DNA of 28,054 nt from Chrysochromulina tobinii (lineage: Eukaryota; Haptophyta; Prymnesiales; Chrysochromulinaceae). Every line of letters starts with the position of its first letter. Position 1 is the first letter of the stretch. This document shows, in pieces, positions 1-6,196 of this stretch. A program made the translations under genes and the position numbers. The stretch lies in contig JWZX01001417.1 of the NCBI GenBank assembly GCA_001275005.1, positions 1-28,054 of the forward strand. Reading direction: 5' to 3'. The notes under the pieces were generated by a model. It did not search any database and was not told the DNA's origin. It saw only the letters and a list, made by a program, of their open reading frames with translations.

Positions 1-36
1 CCCTCCTCCTCCTCCTCCTCCTCCTCCTCCTCCTCC
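1..36. repeat. (CTC)n microsatellite at window edge
   Basis: About twelve CTC/TCC triplets in a row open the window. On the minus strand they read as GAG codons and extend the open frame of the neighbouring gene as a glutamate run, so the repeat is probably coding. It also looks like the point where the assembly stopped. Confidence 0.9.
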
Positions 37-1337
37 CCGCCACTCTCGCCGCATGAGGATCCGCCGCCCCAGTCGATGCAAAGGCCATTCGGCGTATGCT
101 TCTTCTTCTTCGCCGGCGCCCGCTCTCCTGCCCATTCAGAGGGCAGCGCGCGCTTCAGAGCCGCACGCGCCAAGGGCTCACCGACCGCCGCGGACGCCCC
201 ATCAACCTCGTGCTCCGCGAGGAGGCCGAGGGCGAGCTTCACAGCCTTGACGCTCTGGTACTTGGTACCGTCCGGCCCGATGACAGTCAGCGTCGGAATG
301 GGCTGCCCCGCCTTCCGGGACGTCGGCTTCGCCACATGCACCGTGAGCTTGGCCGCCCAGCCGTTCGGGAGCTGCTCAAAGGCAGGCACGCCGGCCTTGC
401 GCAGCCGTGCGCAGGCCTCGAGAAGCTCCAACTCAGCATCGTCGGGCACGCGCAGCTCCGCAAGCCCGCCGCCGCCGCCGCTTGCTCGTCCGCCGCCGAT
501 GGGGCCAGGGTCAGCAGTGGGCAGATGCGCCGGGCGGCCGTCATGCGCGGTCTTGCGGACCAGATTGGCGGACGAGCTGTAGAGAGCGTGAATTGCCTTC
601 CTGCGCATCGCCGCGGCGCCGCCGTCCATGCGCACTGCTCCGCATGCGGAGGCGTGTGCGGGTTCGATTCCAGCCAGGCCACCCTTCATCTCCACCCGCT
701 GCACATCGCCGCAGCCAGGGAAGGCGGAGGCGTCCTCTGGTGCGTAGCGGGTGAGAATATCGGCGAGGAGCGCCATACGCCCAGCCATAGGCTTGGCCAG
801 CTGGGCAGCGCGCCGCTCGTGCACGCCCAGCGCAGCGCTCGCGGGCGGGCGGAGTACACCGTGCGCGTGCACCATCACATGGCGGAGCTTTGCACCTGCC
901 ACCTCACGCTCCTCCCATGAGGCCAAGTGCGCCTCCCAGCCGCCCTGGCAGAGGAAGGGCGCTGGCCGAAAGGAAAAGGCACCGCCGCCATCGTCGCCGC
1001 CGCTGCCGACGCTGGGCGCGCGACGAGCGGCGGTGGTGCCAGGCGCGGCAGTGACACTCTCCTCAGCCTCCATCCCAAACTTATCGTCCTCGTCGTTGGT
1101 CTCGTCCTCGTCCGTGTCGTCGTCGTCGAGCGCGATCGCTTTGTCAGGCGATGCGCCGTCGTGGGCACGGTCGGCGGCACCCACCTGGCCCTCGACCTTC
1201 TTCTCATGGATGCAGCGACCGCCGCCGCCACCGCCGCTGCCACCGCCGCCACCGCCGCCACCGCCGCCGCCGCTGTTGCTGCCGCCGCCGCCACCGCCCT
1301 TGTCGCCGCTGCCGCTGCCGCCGCCAGCAGCCGCCAT
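1..1337 (-). CDS. C-terminal part of a WWE/MBD-like protein, running off the left edge
   Basis: This minus-strand frame is open from a TAG near 1404 to position 1 and is G/C-ending throughout. The first ATG in frame is at 1337, but it lies inside a Gly/Ser linker that looks like the continuation of the linker in the upstream frame (see 1338-2142). I therefore read it as the same gene after a frame break rather than as a new start. In order, the product has a glycine-rich linker, an acidic Asp/Glu stretch (about 1080-1140), a folded-looking segment with FLCQGGWEAHLASWEERE (about 940-900), then helices including ADILTRY and RVEMKGGLAG. A segment at about 377-215 (LPNGWAAKLTV, then GPDGTKYQSVKAVKLAL) resembles the methyl-CpG-binding domain pattern LPxGW...GxKfrS. 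A Lys cluster (KKKKH) and a Glu run end the visible part. The MBD-like reading is tentative. A nuclear, chromatin-associated role is inference only. The true C-terminus is outside the window. Confidence 0.6.
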   Translation of the reverse strand, partial: MAAAGGGSGSGDKGGGGGGSNSGGGGGGGGGGGSGGGGGGRCIHEKKVEGQVGAADRAHDGASPDKAIALDDDDTDEDETNDEDDKFGMEAEESVTAAPGTTAARRAPSVGSGGDDGGGAFSFRPAPFLCQGGWEAHLASWEEREVAGAKLRHVMVHAHGVLRPPASAALGVHERRAAQLAKPMAGRMALLADILTRYAPEDASAFPGCGDVQRVEMKGGLAGIEPAHASACGAVRMDGGAAAMRRKAIHALYSSSANLVRKTAHDGRPAHLPTADPGPIGGGRASGGGGGLAELRVPDDAELELLEACARLRKAGVPAFEQLPNGWAAKLTVHVAKPTSRKAGQPIPTLTVIGPDGTKYQSVKAVKLALGLLAEHEVDGASAAVGEPLARAALKRALPSEWAGERAPAKKKKHTPNGLCIDWGGGSSCGESGGEEEEEEEEEEE

Positions 1338-2142
1338 TGTCGGCGCTGCCGCTGCCGCTGTCGCCGCCGCCGCCGCTCGAGCCGCCCGCGCCGTTTGAGC
1401 CGCCTATGGGTCTTCCGGCGGGCGGCTTCTCCATGCTCTCGAGCAAACTCTGAATGAGTGTCTTCTTGTGGCGAGCCGGTGGCCGCCATCCACCTTGGGG
1501 CAGCTTAGCGGTTGGTGCGTCGAGGGCCGTCTGCACGACGGCGAGCGCGCCGCTCAGCGTGAATGGCACTTCCTCGGCCATCGGGGCAGAGGGCGCGAGC
1601 ACCATCTCACCCACCAGGAGCGACAGTTTGACGGACATGCGAGTCGCGTGACCCGCCGCCTTCTGCTGCGCCCGCATCGTGTTGAACTCGATGCGCAGAT
1701 GGCCGCCCACCGTCTCGGCATTGGCGGCGCGGCTTTCACGGGCAAGGGCTAGACCCTTCAGGAGTGCATTCGTCGAAGCCTGCCCCGAAGGCGGTGGCGC
1801 CGGAGCTGAAGCTGGCGGCAGAGGTGCTGGATTTGCTGGAGCTGCTGGTGCCGGCGAAGGCGGTGGCGCTGGTGAGTGCGTGGCGCCGTGGCTGTGCACC
1901 TCGCGTTTGACAGCGCGCCAGCGGCCAGGTTCCCCTTTGACGTGCTGCACGAGCCCTTTGCGGGTCTTCGTCACAACGCGGCCCCCGCCAACGTCACATT
2001 CGAAGCGCTCAGGCCCCATGCGCACGTAGCACTCTTCAATCTTCTTGGAGATCTCGACGGCGTAGGGACAGTAGTCGTTCACGCTCGCGGAAGCAGATCC
2101 CTTGTCCCAGTACCACGTCGTAGGAAGCATGCTGTGGAGATC
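1338..2142 (-). CDS. WWE-domain protein, N-terminal coding exon
   Basis: The exon begins after a very good 3' splice site (pyrimidine-rich tract ending TTGTGCAG, 2160-2143). The frame has no ATG near its start; the nearest upstream candidate is a GTG at 2184, so an upstream coding exon is expected. Residues 10-80 of the exon (about 2115-1903) fit a WWE domain: WYWDKG, then PYAVEISKKIEECY, then FECDVGGGRVV and a closing GRWRAVKRE. WWE domains bind ADP-ribose or protein partners in ubiquitin and PARP-type proteins. A Pro/Ala-rich linker, a helical stretch (TNALLKGLALARESRA) and a segment ending KKTLIQSLLESM follow. A Gly/Ser linker then degenerates into a Trp/Arg-rich tail unlike real protein until a stop at 1204-1206. 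The sensible reading switches to the frame of the 1-1337 segment near 1320-1345. A PARP- or E3-like partner function is possible, but no catalytic domain is visible. Confidence 0.6.
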
Positions 2143-2319
2143 CTGCACAAGAGAGAGGCAGCTTGGGTCGATCGCTTCCCTCACAGAGAGGGAGTCCGAA
2201 GATTACTGGAAGAATCACTCGCGTTCTAACGGATCGTGCATGCATCGACATAACGACTCCAGCGCGAGACAAAGAGCTAGTCCACTCCCCCAAAACAAAG
2301 ATTGCACGCGAAGGTTTAC

Positions 2320-2446
2320 GGTAGCAGGCAAGTTCCTTCCCCGGGCCGTTGTCTTCCTGAAACTTGCGAGCTTGTCCAGGCTTGTCGCGTTGCAGGGCGT
2401 CGTCAACTTCGCTGTAAAGCGGCGGCTGATCCAGCTGCTCCCACAT
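2320..2446 (-). other. Possible first coding exon of the WWE gene
   Basis: An ATG at 2446 opens MWEQLDQPPLYSEVDDALQ and continues with natural composition to a possible donor C|GTAAAC (exon end 2320). Its phase does not match the 2142 acceptor directly, so another exon or another donor would be needed. The ATG also overlaps the start of the plus-strand gene at 2445. Weakly supported. Confidence 0.25.
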
Positions 2447-3950
2447 GCCACCTCGCATGCAGTTCTCGGCCCGTGGCTCGCCGCGGTACCCTAACCACAA
2501 GCCTTTCGTCGAAGCCGTCGGCGGCGTGCTCCCGGGCTACGCGGGCCACCTTCCAGGTGCCATCAACACGTCGGGCGAGTCTACGTATGTCGGCGTGCCG
2601 CAGACCTTGGAGCCCGGGCTGGCACCCGGCCAGGGCACGCTGAACACGCTCCAACATCGCGGCACCACCGCGTGGCAGGAGATTGGCGAGCCGTACAAGC
2701 CCGCCGCCAGAGCGGACCTCACGGACCAGTTCAAAGGCCGCGTCGGCGGCGTCAAGGTCGGCTACGGCGGACACGTGCCTGGCGCGCAGGCGCACTACGG
2801 CTCAATGCACCAGGGCGGCGTGCCGTTGCACGACTACGCATACACGCCGAGCCAGCCCTCGCCGCCGCACACGCCGAACGCCGCCGAGCTCCGCCGGCAC
2901 ACGTTCGTGAACGCGCGAGAGCTCGCTCAGTCGGACGGCACGCGCCGCCAGTACAACAGCGTGGACAATGCGTCGCGCAGCGCACCCTTTGGCGTGGACG
3001 AGCATGTATACTACGCCACCGAGTCCTCGCGCATGGGGGCACGCTCGCAGGTCGGCGCGTCGGACGGCAGCAGGCCTGGCACGCCGCCGCGCGAGCCGCG
3101 CGCTTTCGAGGCGACGGCAGTGTACGACCGCGACGTGCATCACGGCTCGGCCGTGCGCGACATGGAGAAGTTTGAGGTCCTGAAGCACGCGAGCGTGCCC
3201 ACGCCGGCGTACAAGTCCGTCACCGGTCAGCCGCTCGCGCCCTTTACGTTTGGCCAAGGCCAGCTCGACCCGCCGATCTCCTCTCACGAACGCTGGGCTC
3301 CTCGCGCGAGCGAGCCGGTCGAGTACCCGCACACGTACGAGCTGCCGACGACGCCCTCGCCGCATGAGCGCTACAAGCCAGCCTCGTACGAGCAGGCGTG
3401 GGCTTCGGGCGTCCAGCCCTCGTACTCGTCGCCGCCGTCGTCGTACTCGTCGTCTCGGCATGCCGGTGTCCAGCAAGGCATGTCGGAGCAGCAGGCGCGA
3501 TCGGGCAGCCGCCCATCCATGTACGAGGCACGCCAGAGCTATGGCAGCAGCGGCAGCGACAGCGGCTACGGGTCACCGGCCACTCCGCCGGCCGAGGGCA
3601 AATACCGGTCGCGCTTCGGCGACACGACGCCGCCCGGCTCACGGAGGGAGTTCGAGCAGCTCCGCGATGAGCGCTCATACGAGTTCCGCACGCCGCCTGA
3701 CTCCATGCGCCCCTCGTATGACAAGACGGCGCCGTCTGAGAAGGTCGAGGACTTCCGCAGAGCAGTCGGCGGCGTCATCCCCGGCTACAAGGGCTTCATC
3801 CCTCAAACGCCGGCCAATGTGGGCAAGTCCGACTTCGGCACGCACGACGTGGCTGGCTATCAGCAGATGCAGCACATGCGCGGCCACGGCTACCAGGGCT
3901 ATTCCGACCTGGGCGCGGGCATCTCGCGCCGCAGCTCGCGGGCCGCGTGA
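2445..3950 (+). CDS. CIMIP2/FAM166-like ciliary microtubule inner protein candidate
   Basis: A single uninterrupted 501-residue frame, closed upstream by an in-frame TGA (2427-2429). ATGs at 2445 and 2457 are both possible starts; the second gives MQFSARGSPRYPN. Three copies of a short motif are visible: VGGVLPGYAGHLPGA (residues about 25-39), VGGVKVGYGGHVPGA (100-114) and VGGVIPGYKGFIPQTP near the C-terminus (about 443-458), each followed by a Gly/Thr/Ser-rich stretch. GYxGfxPG motifs of this kind mark the DUF2475/CIMIP2 (FAM166) proteins that line the lumen of ciliary doublet microtubules. The middle (residues about 130-435) is Ser/Pro/Tyr-rich with RPGTPPREP-type motifs and is probably disordered, making the protein longer than the usual family member. 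A role in the flagellar axoneme is inferred from motif resemblance only. No signal peptide or membrane segment is seen. Confidence 0.6.
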   Translation: MPPRMQFSARGSPRYPNHKPFVEAVGGVLPGYAGHLPGAINTSGESTYVGVPQTLEPGLAPGQGTLNTLQHRGTTAWQEIGEPYKPAARADLTDQFKGRVGGVKVGYGGHVPGAQAHYGSMHQGGVPLHDYAYTPSQPSPPHTPNAAELRRHTFVNARELAQSDGTRRQYNSVDNASRSAPFGVDEHVYYATESSRMGARSQVGASDGSRPGTPPREPRAFEATAVYDRDVHHGSAVRDMEKFEVLKHASVPTPAYKSVTGQPLAPFTFGQGQLDPPISSHERWAPRASEPVEYPHTYELPTTPSPHERYKPASYEQAWASGVQPSYSSPPSSYSSSRHAGVQQGMSEQQARSGSRPSMYEARQSYGSSGSDSGYGSPATPPAEGKYRSRFGDTTPPGSRREFEQLRDERSYEFRTPPDSMRPSYDKTAPSEKVEDFRRAVGGVIPGYKGFIPQTPANVGKSDFGTHDVAGYQQMQHMRGHGYQGYSDLGAGISRRSSRAA

Positions 3951-4726
3951 GGGGACCGTGCGGGTCCCACTGACCACAGATGGGCGTGACACACGGTGTG
4001 GCCGAGGCGGACACAGGCTCGCTCTTTGCCGCACGAAATGTGACGAGGATCCGAATGCGACGACGCTGGCGGCTTCGAGGAGGCTGGCGACATCCCATCG
4101 AGACGGGCACCTGGCAAGCGCGCGAGCACGGGCGGCCAGTGCGTATGTGGCGTGCAGGGTTGCCCGGAGCGGCTGGCCGTGACGTGTGACGGACGAGAGT
4201 GAGAGTGTGCAAGCGAAACCGCGCCGTCCTCACATCACAGCAATTGGGACACACGGGGGAAATCAAGGATATGTCCATGTGCCGTCATGAAAAGTGTGCT
4301 TTCAGACGCCATAGAGAATGATTTCGTGGACGCTGTGAAAGATTAATCTTCAAGATCAAACTTGTTGTGGACCGGGAGAGTGGACTGTCACACGGCGTTC
4401 GGTCCGCGATAACGAAACACATGATTCGAGCATTCGACACCGCGCGATCGTGCGTGATCTCGCTTCTCGGGCGAGATCATCTCCCGGGACTGGAGATCAT
4501 CTCAAGCACGCGCGCGGCAGGCGCCCCAGGCTGGGGCCGGCACAAAGTCAGCCGCGGCCGATACAGCATACACACGACACCGTAACCCGGCGGGGTCGCG
4601 CACACGTACCTCGATCCTCGCGCGCCCCGGTGGATCCGCGAATCCCAATCCGTATCCGCGTCCGCGCCGCGCCGGGCAGGCCAATTGGGGCACAGGCGCG
4701 GCCGGTCCTCTCGGTTCTCGGATACT
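3951..4726. other. Intergenic region with no supported gene
   Basis: This holds the 3' flank of the CIMIP2-like gene. Base composition becomes more AT-rich from about 4260 to 4420. The only structure I can point to is a direct repeat of GAGATCATCTC at 4473-4483 and 4493-4503. The overlapping short frames on both strands have neither natural composition nor good starts. No tRNA or other RNA gene was recognised. Confidence 0.5.
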
Positions 4727-5194
4727 ATGGGAAAAATCTGTAATCTCTCTATCCCCGGGCGTCAGAGTATCATGCACCATTTCAACTATTACCATCTAAA
4801 GACAAATGCTATGATGAGCCATGAACTCTTGACGTCACAACATATCGAAGAAATTGTGTCGCATGATCTTGAGGTGCGACGAGTCCCCAAAAATACGAAC
4901 GTGCAAGCCATCACGATCGAACTCAAGATCGGACTCTTGGATGAGGCTCTCAACCGTCACGAGCACCACCTCAATATCGAGCAGCTTGTAGCTCCGCTGC
5001 TGCTGATCTGCAAGGTCGATTTAAAGAAGTTGCGTCACACCTTGAGAATGTTCGGCGCCTTCGGTGCTGATGAAAAGCTTGATGCACCAGAGCAGCCAGG
5101 ACGGCCGATCACCCAACTCCTTGTAGCTGCCAAAGACAGCGTTCAGATGCTCAAGCTGCATGCGATTGGCAAACTTTGTGCGACATCATCATGA
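4727..5194 (+). CDS. Hypothetical small ORF, alternative to the minus-strand reading
   Basis: An ATG at 4727 (MGKICNLSIPG) opens 155 codons to TGA at 5192-5194. The product would be Leu-rich and helical, with no recognised family. Third-position G/C is only moderate, far below the neighbouring genes, and the frame ends inside the 3' end of the LYR gene on the other strand. The antisense strand holds a better-biased, spliced reading (4835-5161). The two are mutually exclusive or one is fortuitous; I think this one is less likely to be the gene. Confidence 0.25.
   Translation: MGKICNLSIPGRQSIMHHFNYYHLKTNAMMSHELLTSQHIEEIVSHDLEVRRVPKNTNVQAITIELKIGLLDEALNRHEHHLNIEQLVAPLLLICKVDLKKLRHTLRMFGAFGADEKLDAPEQPGRPITQLLVAAKDSVQMLKLHAIGKLCATSS
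4835..5161 (-). CDS. Hypothetical 97-residue protein, two exons with a 33-nt intron
   Basis: An ATG at 5161 opens MQLEHLNAVFGSYKELGDRP and reads 40 codons plus one base to 5041. A GTGTGA...TTGCAG segment (5040-5008, 33 nt) then contains the only in-frame stop, TAA. Removing it as an intron restores the frame and gives exon 2 (5007-4835), which includes SYKLLDIEVVLVTVESL and DGLHVRIFGDSSHLK and ends MRHNFFDML. Together this is 98 codons including the stop. Third-position G/C is clearly higher than for the plus-strand ORF. It lies 27 nt beyond the stop of the LYR gene on the same strand, so it could be a downstream gene, a 3' extension of that transcript, or a decayed gene with an in-frame stop. 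I do not recognise the family. Confidence 0.4.
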
Positions 5195-5572
5195 GCTCTT
5201 GGTCTCGCTCGGCTTTGCTCCCCGCCGCCTCTTGTCAACGGCCTTAGTCGTCTGCTCGTGGATGACGTAGTTCTGCAGGCCGATGATCGCGAGCATTTTC
5301 AACCGGTCGATCTCCTTGGGGTCCTCAACGTGTATCTGCGCCCTGAACTGGCTCCTGATCATCTGCCGCATGGCGTCGCCCTTGGCACTCGCCGCGGCTA
5401 TGTGGTACGTGAGGCGCATGCAATCGCGGTAAAGTTTGAGCGTGGGGATGTCGGTGGGTTTGGCCACCGCACCGAGACCGCCCGGACCCACCGCAGAGCG
5501 GGTGCAGAGCGGGCGCGCCGAGCGTGGAGGCGAGAGCACGAGCGAGCGTGCCACCGCCGCGACGGTCTTCAT
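5189..5572 (-). CDS. LYR-motif (Complex1_LYR) mitochondrial protein
   Basis: 127 residues from the ATG at 5572. The frame extends upstream, but without an earlier ATG. The N-terminus (MKTVAAVARSLVLSPPRSAR) is rich in Arg/Ala/Ser with no acidic residues, as expected for a mitochondrial presequence. It is followed by a LYR tripeptide in LKLYRDCMRL (residues 47-49), an Arg/Met-rich helix, the downstream FR of IRSQFR (F76) and a third helix (DRLKMLAIIGLQNYV). This three-helix order is the LYR fold. LYR proteins act in the matrix with acyl carrier protein, as assembly factors or subunits of respiratory complexes and in Fe-S cluster delivery. Which LYRM this is cannot be told from sequence alone. 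The C-terminus is basic (DKRRRG). The gene is divergent from the Myb gene and shares its upstream region. Confidence 0.75.
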   Translation of the reverse strand: MKTVAAVARSLVLSPPRSARPLCTRSAVGPGGLGAVAKPTDIPTLKLYRDCMRLTYHIAAASAKGDAMRQMIRSQFRAQIHVEDPKEIDRLKMLAIIGLQNYVIHEQTTKAVDKRRRGAKPSETKSS

Positions 5573-6196
5573 AAAAAGTTGCTCCGTGGCAGAACTAAGG
5601 GCCCAGAGGGCGCCAAGTTCCAAAGTCGGAAACTAAATTGCACACGCACCTGATTGATGACGGAAGTTGTGTCGTCGCCTGGTCGTCCGCCAAAATTTTG
5701 TTCTGTGTGGAATGGCGCGAATTCTTTCCCGCGAAGTGATCCCGCCAAAAAGGGCTACCGGTCAAAGCGCCAAGTCCACACTCGAAGTCGGCAAAGCGCC
5801 CAAGACCGTGGCGCCAAGTCGTCGGCGCGAACATGCGCCGGAGCGCTCGAAACCAACAGGCAGCCATGGATGCGCCAGACTCCGAGTCGGCGACCGAGTC
5901 GCCGCACACGATCATGTACGCCGCCGTGCCCAGCGTCCCGCTCGAGCGACCCTCTGCTGCCTCCACATTGCTGCGTCTGGCCTGCCTTTCCTCAAAGGCC
6001 CGAATACGCTCACCGCGTTTGCCCCGACCGCGCCGCGCTCGACGTCCAGGGCGCCAAACTTTTTGTCCGGTGCTTTCGACGATCAGCCGTCCCCGTATGT
6101 GCCCCCTCTCGAACCTTGATTTCGCCCGCCCAGCCCTATCCCATGCATTGGCATCGGTGCCGATGACGCGTCCGCGCCTCACCTGGCCTATTCAAA
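5573..6196. promoter_or_regulatory. Divergent upstream region of the LYR and Myb genes
   Basis: About 620 bases separate the LYR start (leftward) from the first Myb ATG (rightward). The region holds E2F-like sites (see 5687-5751, plus TTTGGCGCC on the minus strand at 6050-6058) and repeated GCGCCAAG words. Part of it may be coding. Frame 5988-6119 (+) reads FLKGPNTLTAFAPTAPRS and on to a TGA at 6117-6119 with natural, G/C-ending codons, and it follows a pyrimidine-rich CCTTTCCTCAAAG. It could be a 5' exon of the Myb gene, but I could not find splice phases that join it. Confidence 0.4.
5687..5751. promoter_or_regulatory. Cluster of E2F/DP-like sites
   Basis: Three close matches to the E2F consensus occur within 65 bases: CCGCCAAAA at 5687-5695 (TTTTGGCGG on the other strand), TTTCCCGCGAA at 5725-5735 and CCCGCCAAAAA at 5741-5751. 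They lie 115-180 bases upstream of the LYR ATG. E2F sites usually drive G1/S expression. Binding is inferred from the words alone. Confidence 0.4.

Noticed and set aside
660-680. GGTTCGATTCC resembling a tRNA T-loop
   Set aside because: The flanking five-base stem does not pair properly (GCGGG against CCAGC), no acceptor stem or anticodon arm could be placed, and the bases lie in a clearly coding minus-strand frame.
875-1489. 204-codon minus-strand frame, Ala/Arg/Thr-rich
   Set aside because: It is a shadow frame over the glycine-rich linker and acidic stretch of the WWE gene; composition is that of a shifted GGC/GAC repeat.
2036-2500. 154-codon minus-strand frame as an independent gene
   Set aside because: It begins at a TTG. 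Only its first 45 codons after the ATG at 2446 look natural, and its end overlaps the WWE exon in another frame. I kept only the first part as a possible exon.
5595-6182. 195-codon minus-strand frame and overlapping plus-strand frames upstream of the Myb gene
   Set aside because: Arg/Gly-rich composition, no recognisable domain, and conflict with the divergent promoter layout. Only the 5988-6119 segment was kept as a possible exon.
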